A stretch of DNA of 64,000 nucleotides from positions 2,117,692 through 2,181,691 of the forward strand of contig NC_087076.1 in the NCBI RefSeq assembly GCF_026151205.1, given 5' to 3'. The DNA is from Bolinopsis microptera (Eukaryota; Ctenophora; Tentaculata; Lobata; Bolinopsidae). A program made the translations under genes and the position numbers. Below are positions 41,701-50,390 of the stretch, piece by piece. The notes under the pieces are model-generated. The model made no database searches. It was not told the DNA's origin and saw nothing but the letters and a program-made list of their open reading frames with translations. Position 1 is the stretch's first letter. Each line of letters starts with the position of its first letter.

Positions 41701-44522
41701 AGTATCCACTGGTACTTACATCACACGGTACTTACATCACACGGTACTTACATCACACGGTACTTACATCACACGGTACTTACATCACACGGTACTTACA
41801 TCACACGGTACTTACATCACACGGTACTTACATCACACGGTTCTACACGGTACTTACATCACATGGCACTACGTAGAGGATAGGAGCGAATGTTTCCCTC
41901 ATAACGAGGTCAGAGTTGTGTGGGAGCCCTGTTACTATTGTTGGTTCCACGTACCTTCCTTCTAGAACATTACCTCCCACTTCTATAGTACCACCCTGAG
42001 AGGAGAGGTTAGAGAGCTGCACTTATATTTAAAACACTTTCTTATTTAGTTCATTTTCCATTTAATATAGAAATCAAGTAAGCATTTTAAGTAATGGATT
42101 GCTCCTTGTCGTGGTTAACTAAATATCAGGTTACACGTTGTACGTGTCTCAGTTATGTGCAGATTAGCTATAAATATAAGTATATTCGAATAACACAAAC
42201 TTTAACATGATTAACCAATCAAATAATTATCAATACAGTTTAACTAGATTATTTCGTAACCCTCCAGTACATACCAGAGCAGTGGCCTCGCTGATCGCCT
42301 CCTTGTAAGCCTCCAAAGCTGCTGTAGTGTGAAGAGGTCCACACAGAATACCCTTCTCTAGAGGATTACCTATCTTCACTTGCTTGTACGCTGACTTTAG
42401 TCTCTTAACCACTTCATCTATAAGTGACTTGTGTACTATCTGAATTAGAAGTGGGTCAGCTTGAGGAGACTTCGGTGCAATGCTTAATATAATTAAATCA
42501 GATGGAATGTTTCTAAATATAATAATATTTAAGAAAGACAAGATATTATTATATAATTACAAGACGTCTGGTAGTAGTACACCTCTGTCCAGCAGTTCCA
42601 ACACTAGCAAAACACACAGCAGGTACCAACATACTGAGATCTGCATCTTCCATCACGGAGATAGCGTTATTACCTCCCAACTCTAGAATCAGCTTACCCA
42701 TTCTCTCTTGGACCTGGGGATTAAGAGATTAGGAAGATTGTAGTTACTACACAATTTGTGGGGAGGTGGTTCACTTTTGTTAAATAAACAAGTAGCAGTA
42801 AGTGCGTTACCCGTACGTTAAGATTACCGAATTCCCGTAAAATGTTTGTGTCATCTAACTGCTATTCGAGTCTACAATTTATAACTGTGTAAATTAACAG
42901 AGCTAATTCACGTGCAAGACTTACTTTAGATCCGACTTGTTTACCAATATGACAACTACCAGTAAAAGAGAGAAGGTTCACACGAGGATCATCCACCATT
43001 GCAGAACTGAAGTAAAAAGTAAAGTGGTAGTTGAAGTGGTAGTTGAAGTGGTAGTTGTTACACAACCTTACAATCTCACTATTATATACAACTTCTAGCT
43101 ATCCTTGTCTACACTACCAGCAGTATATTAGGTGGTAAAACAGGTGGTAAAACAGGTGGTAAAACAGGTGGTAAACAGGTGGTAAACAGGTGGTAACACT
43201 TACCCCACATCAGCTCCGCCAGTAACAAGACCACTCAAACCACCGGGGAGATTGTTAGCTTCCAACACATCCGCTATCAATCTGTAATATAGTACTATTT
43301 ACTATACTATATATTCTATACTATATAGTATATTATATTATTAGAAACTATGTTAATATGTGTTAGGTATTAATTTGGTTATTAAGTGAAACGATAGTAA
43401 TCTTATGATGCATATAACATGTATAAACACAATGTTAAAATATAAAATCAATTGATATGAACCTGGTACAAGCAACACCAGTCAGTGGAGTACTTGGGGC
43501 CCCCTTCCACAAACAAGCGTTACCACAGATGCTAGCTATAGTAAAGTTCCAGAAGTAGGGAGCCACCGGGAAGTTGAAGGCTGTTATCACTCCGATAACT
43601 CCGAGAGGGTGCCAGTTCTCCAACATCATGTGTCCTGGCCCTGTGCCAAGGATATACGGTTATATTTGAACTCTATCTAATTGTATTGCTCTTATGTTTG
43701 TGATTTTTGGTATATTATGTAATATGTACACCAATTTTTATTGCAACATAATGATAAAGATTAACTCACTCTCAGATGGTATAACTTTTCCGTTGAGCAT
43801 CCTAGAAAGCCCAGTAGCGTAATCAGCAATGTCCACCGCTTCCTGAACCTCACCAATACCCTCAGGGAGGATCTTGCCCATCTCCAGGGATACCAGCTTA
43901 CCAAGAGGCTCTAGCTTGTCTCTCAAGTGTTCTCCTACTTGTCTGATAAACTCTCCTCGGACAGGGGCTGGAGTCTGGGTGACAGGGTTAGTAGAGGGTT
44001 AGTACTGAAACACGTTACAATCCTACTCATGCTCAGTCAGTACAAAGTTAAAACGAAATTACTGCAGAGTACTACAGTTGGGTTGCTGAAAACAAGGATT
44101 AAATGTTACGTACCATGGCCCACTGCTTTGAAGCTTCTTTTGAAGCTCTTACAACTTCTTCGTAGTCTTCAGTTGTTCCCTGAAGAGGTAATTCAGTCAC
44201 GTTTAGTATTATAGTAGCAGGAACTCATAGATTGAAATGGTGTGTATACAAAAAACGGTTGATTACTAATTGCTATACTGCGAACTCCGTATATAACAAA
44301 GAATCTACTCACCTCAATAACCTGAGCGATGGGCTGCTCGTTAATGGGTGAAACTGAAGTTACAATATTCCCATTACCACCCCAGGAGCCATTGTAAACA
44401 CCCTCATTTACTTCTTTGATGCCGATATCTGCCAGCCAAGAGTAGCTAGGATCGTTGACCAACATGGACATGCATCTCGAGAGGAGTGGCTGGGAGGTCT
44501 TGGCGATCTTGAAAAGTGACAT
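32777..44522 (-). CDS. ALDH7A1: alpha-aminoadipic semialdehyde dehydrogenase ALDH7A1 (antiquitin), 12 exons
   Basis: Exons in transcript order: 44313-44522, 44114-44179, 43770-43974, 43463-43640, 43204-43281, 42925-43006, 42561-42713, 42275-42439, 41858-41995, 34617-34705, 32986-33144, 32777-32831. They join in phase to 525 residues (human 539). The start has a basic presequence, then [44 protein letters not shown] and [14 protein letters not shown] form the NAD-binding region. The general-base segment LELGGNNA (Glu284) and catalytic Cys318 in TAGQRCTT lie in exon 7. The end is [14 protein letters not shown]. It oxidises aminoadipate semialdehyde in lysine breakdown and protects from aldehydes. 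Intron 9 is 7.1 kb and carries peptide-precursor frames on the other strand. Intron 10 holds a transposon. Confidence 0.95.
33298..33365. repeat. 17-bp tandem repeat in ALDH7A1 intron 10
   Basis: Four copies of a TGATCACATTTAACCTT unit, the last one carrying a small insertion, just before the poly-G end of the inserted transposon. Confidence 0.9.
33389..34464. mobile_element. non-autonomous DNA transposon with poly-G/poly-C termini
   Basis: About 1.08 kb, bounded on both sides by the same 10-bp target duplication CTATCCAATG (33379-33388 and 34465-34474). The left end is a G run, then GCTAATGGCATAAAATGG. The right end is ATGCCATTGG followed by a C run, so the ends are inverted repeats. Longer inner blocks near both ends (GAGACTTTTTCTATGGAG and ATGAGTAATTCTCCATTTTC) are repeated in direct orientation, and each contains a small palindrome. 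Further in are an inverted pair around TCCAAAATTGTGTACCGAAG and three copies of a CTCCACGTTTCATGCTACC-like block. There is no transposase. A target duplication of 9-10 bp is the usual size for Mutator-like elements, so a MULE-type MITE is the best guess. Confidence 0.75.
34861..35164. repeat. 16-bp satellite, 19 units, at the 3' end of ALDH7A1 intron 9
   Basis: Nineteen head-to-tail units of GGTACTTACATCACAC, exact in length (304 bp), with one unit reading ACAACACAC. In ALDH7A1 sense each unit reads GTGTGATGTAAGTACC and contains a consensus splice donor, GAT/GTAAGT. It is the same unit, in the same orientation, as the array that starts at the true exon-9 donor 6.5 kb away (41711-41857). Long open frames across it are repeat artefacts. 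Confidence 0.96.
35480..36020. repeat. ~173-bp tandem repeat, three units plus a partial
   Basis: Landmark GAAGTGTAG recurs at 35488, 35658, 35831 and 36004. The shared core includes AGTTATATCTTGATGCAAG, GGTATCTTGATGCACGCAAA and TTTAACTTGAACAGTGACAA. The last partial unit leads into the region upstream of the peptide gene. A related partial copy occurs near 39796. Confidence 0.92.
36003..36300 (+). promoter_or_regulatory. putative promoter/5' region of the peptide precursor gene
   Basis: Contains CCTTATATAGCTGC (TATA-like, about 36114-36127), about 585 bp before the ATG at 36707. A diverged second copy of this block (AAGGAGGAATGTTGA, CAGTTCACTAACATTCAG, GTCGCCCAGACTGTAT) is present at about 39795-40040 without the TATA-like word. 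Promoter function is inference from position and the TATA-like sequence only. Confidence 0.3.
36707..37162 (+). CDS. neuropeptide precursor, ten QPPGLG peptide copies plus one variant
   Basis: 151 residues in one exon. Residues 1-19 ([19 protein letters not shown]) form a signal peptide. The rest is an uninterrupted array of the 12-residue unit [12 protein letters not shown]. Ten units read QPPGLG, and the last reads [12 protein letters not shown] before the stop. Each copy offers a Gly-Arg-Arg amidation and cleavage site. If the SAEP spacer is trimmed, the N-terminal Gln can cyclise, giving predicted pGlu-Pro-Pro-Gly-Leu-amide. N-terminal processing at non-basic (acidic, Pro-containing) spacers is known for cnidarian prohormones. 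The units are almost identical in DNA, which indicates recent expansion or homogenisation. The gene lies in intron 9 of ALDH7A1 on the opposite strand. I do not recognise the peptide from any named family. Confidence 0.85.
   Translation: MTKVFCFLLVLGLIALTQCQPPGLGRRSAEPQPPGLGRRSAEPQPPGLGRRSAEPQPPGLGRRSAEPQPPGLGRRSAEPQPPGLGRRSAEPQPPGLGRRSAEPQPPGLGRRSAEPQPPGLGRRSAEPQPPGLGRRSAEPQPPGSGRRFFRG
37163..38128. other. ~0.97-kb non-coding block between the two peptide-repeat frames
   Basis: It begins right after the stop of the first precursor (with TTTTTTCGCGTGAGTTGC) and ends TTATTTTACACTACAG directly against a peptide repeat unit. No frame of note. It has features that could suit an LTR, or an intron plus 5' region, but no terminal repeat pair or target duplication was found. 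Confidence 0.5.
38129..39450 (+). CDS. second peptide-precursor frame: 7 QPPGLG and 21 [10 protein letters not shown] copies
   Basis: The block starts directly after TTTTACACTACAG, a plausible splice acceptor. It reads five 12-residue [12 protein letters not shown]-type units, one [17 protein letters not shown] unit, two more QPPGLG units (one with SAKP), then twenty 17-residue [17 protein letters not shown] units (51-bp repeats) to a TAA. Predicted products are pQPPGL-amide and [15 protein letters not shown]. No signal peptide precedes it in frame: the frame runs upstream to an ATG at 38026 without a hydrophobic leader. It therefore needs an upstream exon or is a dismembered part of a gene. 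The stop arises inside a spacer codon (TCA to TAA), and at least one more diverged unit follows in the same frame to about 39526. It shares linker and peptide with the 36.7-kb gene. Confidence 0.7.
39790..40040 (+). repeat. diverged copy of the region upstream of the peptide gene
   Basis: Matches 36003-36300 in order: GTGTAGCACAGTTTAACTAC, ACAAGTAAG...GGAGGAATGTTGA, TCACTAACA..CATTCAGTTC, TCGCCCAGACT. It suggests a duplication of the peptide locus whose coding part is missing or not recognisable downstream. Confidence 0.75.
40267..40325. repeat. 17-bp tandem repeat, three and a half copies
   Basis: Units of TGTCCGACAGCGACATC inside the ALDH7A1 intron-9 insert. Confidence 0.9.
41581..41690. 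repeat. 55-bp direct duplication
   Basis: Two adjacent copies beginning TCAGCCTCCTGAACAT and ending AATTATCACCTC, with three or four differences. They lie 20 bp from the 16-bp satellite. Confidence 0.9.
41711..41857. repeat. 16-bp satellite growing out of the ALDH7A1 exon-9 splice donor
   Basis: About nine GGTACTTACATCACAC units, one of them deleted. In transcript sense, exon 9 ends CCATGTGAT and the intron starts GTAAGTACC. The repeat unit GTGTGATGTAAGTACC is exactly this junction, so each unit repeats the last six exon bases and the first nine intron bases. The same unit recurs at 34861-35164. Confidence 0.95.
43131..43196. repeat. 11-12-bp tandem repeat beside the ALDH7A1 exon-5 donor
   Basis: Six copies of GGTGGTAAAACA or GGTGGTAAACA, starting 8 bp inside the intron after the donor GGG/GTAAGTG. 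Confidence 0.9.
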
Positions 44523-45074
44523 CCTAACATGTTTAAAAAGTGGTTACTACTAACAAAATCACCACGGAAAATACTTACATAATATTATCATAATATCATA
44601 TCATTAATTTTCAATGAAGTTAAACACTTTTAACAAAGTTGAAAAAACAGTTGTGACATCATTAAATTGATTCTGGGGAAAAGGGAATTGTGTGTATTGT
44701 TTCGAATGGCCAACGCAAAACAGAAATAGCTGTAATCAAAATGAAACACTTCAGACTTAGTGTAACAAGGAACAGTGAGAAATCAAAATGTATAATCTAT
44801 AATATCAAAAATATGCATGTTAATAAGGAGTTGCGATCCTATTTAAAACCCATCATAATACCTACTTTAATGCAAGGTTTGTATAGGGTTATTTGTCTAC
44901 GAAAACAAAATTAACATTTAAAATGCAAATTTACTGTATAAATTATAAAAGTTTTCTAAACAATTTTTCCATAACAAATCAAAAATAAAATTATAAGAGT
45001 GGAAATTTGCTTGTAGCCCATTTATTTGTAAAATTTCATGCAAATCAACCACTAGTTAGGTATATAAGAAACAT
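44523..45074. other. intergenic region between ALDH7A1 and GPAM
   Basis: AT-rich with no conserved frame. It should hold the ALDH7A1 promoter and the GPAM 3' UTR. Confidence 0.5.
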
Positions 45075-47449
45075 TCACTCTGGATCAAGATAGAAAGGGG
45101 TCCTCTCTGAAAGAAACAGAGAAATGTAGCTGACCATTGTCAGAAAGTTCTCTGTACCATCATACTGTTCACTTAGTTTCAAATACTCTCCTTCAATCAC
45201 AACCACCCTGAGGTGGATGAGTTTGTCTACAAAGTTAGTAATATGGAACTGTGAGGTGCATAGAGCAGGTCTGATCCCTCTCTCGTATTCCTCCTGCCCT
45301 ATCTGACATAGCTCCCTTACAAACTCTGACTTGTTCATCTGGACAGACTCTCTCAGGATATCCGTGTATTCTAGAACAAACCAGAAGGTTTTTATATACG
45401 GTATCAGGATTGATCCAGTTTGTAGACAGGAGTCTATCTTGTTCATGTCTACAAGAAGAGAATCGTCATAAAACTCAGGTTCGTTATTCCCTACATCTTT
45501 AGTGTCGTCCCATATAGCAGAGGCTTTGTTGAGTCGAGATTGCTCAGTAGTTGACAGAGCTGTTTGCTTGTGTTTGAAGATACCCAAGGTGAAAAGACTG
45601 TCCAGATCGAAGGATAGTTGCTGATCAACAGCAATACACGGGGGGTTAGCCGTCACAGTGCTTTGTAGGATCCCACAGATGTACTGTGCTCGAACCATGA
45701 GACTGTTCTTGGAGACAGTGTGGGTATCTGTTAACTTGTTGTGGACAATGATGCCAGGAACACTGATACACAGTGCACTGACTGACAGAGAGAACATGAC
45801 AATTGGAGCGGAGTAGTAATGGAGTAGGAGATCAGCTTTACTGTTAGGTGCTCGCTTATATAGCTGTATCACTTCATCTTCAACAGTCTGTTCGGTGACT
45901 TCAAGACACCCTCCCAGATCTTTGATAGCTTCACCAAGATATCCCTTCTTAAATGAGACTGGAGTGTTTTTCTTCAAAGCATCTAGCACACTATTCCAAA
46001 CTTTACCGTCCTTTTCCAACTCTGCCTGAGAACTCCTAGACGTTGTGTTCAAGAGAACAACTGATACTACAGCAATCTCGCTGACACTGCTAGTCTCCAT
46101 TGCATTAAACAACACGTGATCCCCCAGCCTTGTAGCGAGCCTGAACACTGCAGCTGTGTCCATGTCCGCAGCGTTTATCCACCTATCAGAGGGTAGTCTC
46201 ACATCTGATATGGTCTTTTCTACATACTCTGATAAAGAGAAAGGTTCTGAGAAATTAACTCTAACTGATCCGTAGTGCTGTCTAATGGGGAAGGTGATGG
46301 AATACCACAGAGCAGTGAATACATTCTCAGCCTCTTCTTTGCTCCTTGTAGCTCCAGAGTGAGACTCTCTTCAGGTGACTTATCATAAGTGATGGAGAGT
46401 GGACACAGTAGTACATCGCTGATCACTCCCTCTTTTACTGCAGTCACTATTTGACTGAGAAGCCCGACCTTGGACGGGTTTATTAGACCACTTCTTGATC
46501 TTCTACCTTCGACAAAGAACTCTATTGAAGAACCTCCTTTTAGCAACTCGATCATATACTGACCCAGAATTGATTTGTAGAGCTCGTGATCCTCCTTAGG
46601 TTTCCGCCTGATAAAGAAAGCACCCAGCTTCCTAAGAATGGAGCCGATTATTGGAATGTTGAGATTGTCACCAGCTGCTACAAAAGGGGAGGGCAGATCA
46701 CAGAGACAGAGTGTCCACATGAGGATTATGTAGTCCAGGTGAGACCTGTGCAATGGAAGGTATAGAATGGGGAGCTTTCTATCAACTGCTTGCCTTAGTA
46801 TTTCTACCTCCTTCTCCTCAACGAAAACACCAGTCGTAGAAAATTGGAAAACTTTTGTTATCATCCAGCCCATCACTTTAGCTAAAAGAGAGCACGAATG
46901 TGCAAACATCTTACTGTAAATCTTGTAAGCTTCAGCAGTAGCATTATTCTTATCTGGGTAAGTGTCAATTTGTGCCTGAACTTCTCTGGAAGTAAGAACT
47001 GCATTTTCAGTCTCCGGATGAGTCGATACTTTCAGGCTAGAAGACTTGTGAATGTCATTGAAATAGTATGGGAAAACTCCAAAACGACGACAAGATGGAG
47101 AATGAATAAGATTTATCTGTTTATCTGTTTTGGGGTGCCAGACTGAATGACTGTTAGGAGTGCAACGGTAGCAGCATTTATTAGACACTGTCACTGTTTT
47201 GTGAGACAGCTTGATACCTAAACTTGGCAAGTAACCAGAATAACCGTCATGTTGCACTCTCTGCCGTTGACTGGGAGTTCGATAGTTCTTCTTCATTCTT
47301 GGTATCGCAGCTGGACTATTACCATATTTTGATATCCACTTCTCTTTTCCTGAACTTGAGATGGCGAATTCTCTAGCCTGGGCTGCATTACTTTTCTTCT
47401 CCCATTTCTTGAAGACTGCATCCAGTCGATCACTGGTTTTATTGTCCAT
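45075..47449 (-). CDS. GPAM: glycerol-3-phosphate acyltransferase, mitochondrial type (GPAM), frameshifted
   Basis: A single-exon gene of about 790 codons (human 828). The acyltransferase core shows block I LPLHRSHLDYI (His234, Asp239), block II GAFFIRRK, block III FFVEGRRSRSG (about 312-321) and block IV CPLSITYD. The C-terminal half follows in the order seen in animal GPAT1 (FSEPFSLSEYVEK, LGDHVLFNA, GYLGEAIKDLGG, LHYYSAPIVMFSL). The frame changes at about 46338-46355: TLELQG continues as SKEEAENVFTALW one base out. The residue spacing across this point matches the human enzyme, so this is an indel or sequence error and not an exon boundary. GPAM makes lysophosphatidate at the outer mitochondrial membrane, the first step of triglyceride and phospholipid synthesis. 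If the indel is real, this copy makes only the catalytic half. Confidence 0.85.
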
Positions 47450-47700
47450 CTAAGCCTGAATAAAGTTGAATTATAATTATAACTCCTATTTTCAAATTCA
47501 CTTTACTGATATTTGAAAGATGTTAGTACAGAAAAATACTTCGATTGTCTCATGTTGTTTCTACACTTTCATCGAAACTTAAGAACATTCGAATATTCAT
47601 TTAGTATTATGACTACATTAGAAATCACACCTAGTACAAATATTACAATTTGATCAATGACATTACCATGACATTACATCAAAACATAAAATACTGAAAA

Positions 47701-49458
47701 TCAATTTTTATAAATCAAAGTAACAAAAAAATAAGAATAATTCTTGACAATTGTCAGAATGTCATTCTTTGTGAATATTTTCACAGAAATCAAGCCAGAA
47801 AATGTCAGATCCTTATCAAGAAGAGTCATATAATAATGCTCCAAATCTTTCTGATGTTGATTTTTCCGAATAAGCCCGCATGATTGATCCTCCGTAGACG
47901 CCCGTAATTTTATTGAAATTTTGCCAATGGTGTGGTGACCACTGCTGTCCTTTGTATCACATTTATTTATCAAACAACAGGAAGTACCAGGCAAAACAAT
48001 GTTTCCTGAACTTATTATTGATTTCTGGATTTCAGCTGAGCTGAGCTTTCGCTGGATGACAAAGAAATTATTATCATTACTTAGCTCATCTAAACATTCT
48101 AGTCGATTTTCCTGAAATGATTTGTAGAATAATGAACACAGACTCCAGCTATCTTTTAAGAATGTTTTACTTAGTTTCATGAAGTTGAACGACTTTAAAA
48201 ACCTTTCATAATCAGTAATGTCAAGCTTTAATTTATCCTTTAAAACCCAGCCTAGAAACAACTCGACTCTGTAGTAGTCTCCCAATTTATTGCGCCTCAC
48301 TTGCTGGTCAAGTTCGATACATCTTTCTTCTAACATCATCTCAACCTTCTTTTTCCGTTTCACTTTGGTATCATATGCAGGAATTTCTCTTAAGAAATTT
48401 GTAAACCATTTTGGATCTGAAGCATCGTTAGAAGTGCATATTGCTTGGCTTTTATTTTCAACCAAAACAGCTTCGGTGCCAGAAGCTTTTACTGCAACAT
48501 CGATGGACGTAATTGTGCCACCATTGATAACAATTGGAGAAGAAGTCTCCACTAAATACTGATCAGATGTCTCAAAACTAAGCTTAATTTCCAATTTCGG
48601 TTGAATGTCATTTCCCAGAAGTCTGCTCACGAGACACAAGCGTTTCAACAAAGACGTATGTTTCACTAAAACAGGGTCTTCAACAGATGTTATTAGTAAT
48701 TTCATGAACTTTTGAAAATCGGCAAAGATCGGAAAAACATCCTTGTAGTTTAGCCTATCCAAAGGAAAATCTAGAAGAAAGCTACTATCAAATTGTTCTG
48801 ACTTTGTCAAAAGCAAAAGAAGCTTTCCACAGTTTTTTGATGAACTGGACTCGACTAAAAATTTTAAAAATAGGACATTTTCCTTGAGCCCACAAATTAT
48901 TGGTGAGCTATCAACTGATATTATGTCTTCAATTATTCTTTCACAGTTTTTTTCAATATAGTTAGCAGATGAGCTGTGGTGAATATTGGCCTCATCAACA
49001 TCACTGTAATTTTCAAGCAATTCTTGAATTGTAAGGCGTCCCACATGCTCCTCAATGAAAATCTTGCAAGTTGAAATCAAATGATTTATTTTGTACACTG
49101 TTGCAAATTTGCAAAAATAATGGACATTGCCAAACGAAAGACTGATACTCTCACCATGGAGATATTCTAGACAGTCTCTCACAACTGATTCAATTACTGG
49201 AATACACAGCAAATCTTCATCCAACAACAAGGTATGATCCTCGTGAGAAAGCTTCAAAATTTCCCCTTTAAAAACAGAGCTGTTTAAAGAGAGAACGATC
49301 GAGTTCACCAAGAATTTAGACTCCTTAACGTGAATACAGACGATCTGGGGAATGTTCGAATCAGTAAGAAACCTTCCAAGATTCGTTTGGTTCGGCAATA
49401 CCAGGGGCACAACACTCACAGCTTGATCAGCATTTACCACCTTTTTCCTGGGACTCAT
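47701..49458 (-). CDS. BTB-domain protein, function unknown
   Basis: 585 residues in one exon. Residues about 30-115 look like a BTB/POZ fold: IVCIHVKESKFLVNSIVLSL, then SSVFKGEIL..., VVRDCLEYLHGESISL, and YFCKFATVYKINHLISTC. A helical BACK-like region follows. The C-terminal half has no recognised repeat (no Kelch, MATH or zinc finger) and includes a basic KRKKKVEMMLEERC segment that may be coiled. BTB proteins usually dimerise and can serve as adaptors for cullin-3 ligases, but no partner can be named here. Codon use is more AT-rich than in GPAM next door. Confidence 0.6.
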   Translation of the reverse strand: MSPRKKVVNADQAVSVVPLVLPNQTNLGRFLTDSNIPQIVCIHVKESKFLVNSIVLSLNSSVFKGEILKLSHEDHTLLLDEDLLCIPVIESVVRDCLEYLHGESISLSFGNVHYFCKFATVYKINHLISTCKIFIEEHVGRLTIQELLENYSDVDEANIHHSSSANYIEKNCERIIEDIISVDSSPIICGLKENVLFLKFLVESSSSKNCGKLLLLLTKSEQFDSSFLLDFPLDRLNYKDVFPIFADFQKFMKLLITSVEDPVLVKHTSLLKRLCLVSRLLGNDIQPKLEIKLSFETSDQYLVETSSPIVINGGTITSIDVAVKASGTEAVLVENKSQAICTSNDASDPKWFTNFLREIPAYDTKVKRKKKVEMMLEERCIELDQQVRRNKLGDYYRVELFLGWVLKDKLKLDITDYERFLKSFNFMKLSKTFLKDSWSLCSLFYKSFQENRLECLDELSNDNNFFVIQRKLSSAEIQKSIISSGNIVLPGTSCCLINKCDTKDSSGHHTIGKISIKLRASTEDQSCGLIRKNQHQKDLEHYYMTLLDKDLTFSGLISVKIFTKNDILTIVKNYSYFFVTLIYKN

Positions 49459-50390
49459 ACTGCTTCAATAGCATTAACCATGACTCTAAGAAATCCACAA
49501 CACAGCTGCCTGCAAGTAGAGAGGAAGAGAAGACTGAAGAAATATATACGAGCAGTTCATTCGGTTTAGTTGTGACCCTAGAATGTTATTCTATTAATTG
49601 TAGAAAATTAGTCCCCAGACCTCTTTTTATAGAAATGAGAAATAACTTTATATAATTGAACAATTAGTATATATTCAATGGTTACATATAATTATCTTCA
49701 GAACGGTTACAACTATTGACTATTATTAAATAGACATTTTAAACAAAAAAATTTATAAATTCGAATAGTCCGAACAAACTAATATTACATATTATTAACA
49801 AACATAACTTGCATCATTTCTCAAGCACAGATTGTTGGATTCTACCATTGACTATTTACAATTATTTAACCTCCATTTACGGGGACCTCAAGTTGGCTAG
49901 GAAACATGTCAATGAAGATGCAAAGTAATTACATTTTAAGGTTATATCTATAATATAATCTATTCACACATTTTACAACACTTCAAATATAATAATATAC
50001 GTACAACATAAGTCATTATAACGAGAATGATTGCAAATCGCAAACAATTTTAACAAGAAAAAGCTTCTCCATAGATTCATAAAACTAGATTCTAGACCTA
50101 ATATTATTAAAATGAAGCAGTGAACTGAACAACAAACCAAATAATCAACCTGAAAATCGTATGTACTACATAGAAATTGAAAGAATTTTTCATTTGCATA
50201 GAACTTAGGATTGAACAATTTATTGTTTCACTTCTATTGATTTGCTCCTAATCATATTAATTCTGGAACAGGTAATTTCTGCCATAAATCTTAATTCTTT
50301 GATCAAATTTAAATGCTATACAATTAATAAATGCAAACAAATGATGCAATAACGAATTAAAGAAAGATTTACTGTTCATAGGGCATCACG
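49459..50390. other. intergenic region between the BTB gene and STOML1
   Basis: Very AT-rich and non-coding. No repeats stand out. Confidence 0.5.

Noticed and set aside
46336-46376. A 35-nt mini-intron explaining the GPAM frame change (GTCACC...CTACAAG)
   Set aside because: Phase would work, but the unspliced residue count between conserved blocks equals that of the human enzyme, and 35 nt is below normal animal intron size. An indel is simpler.
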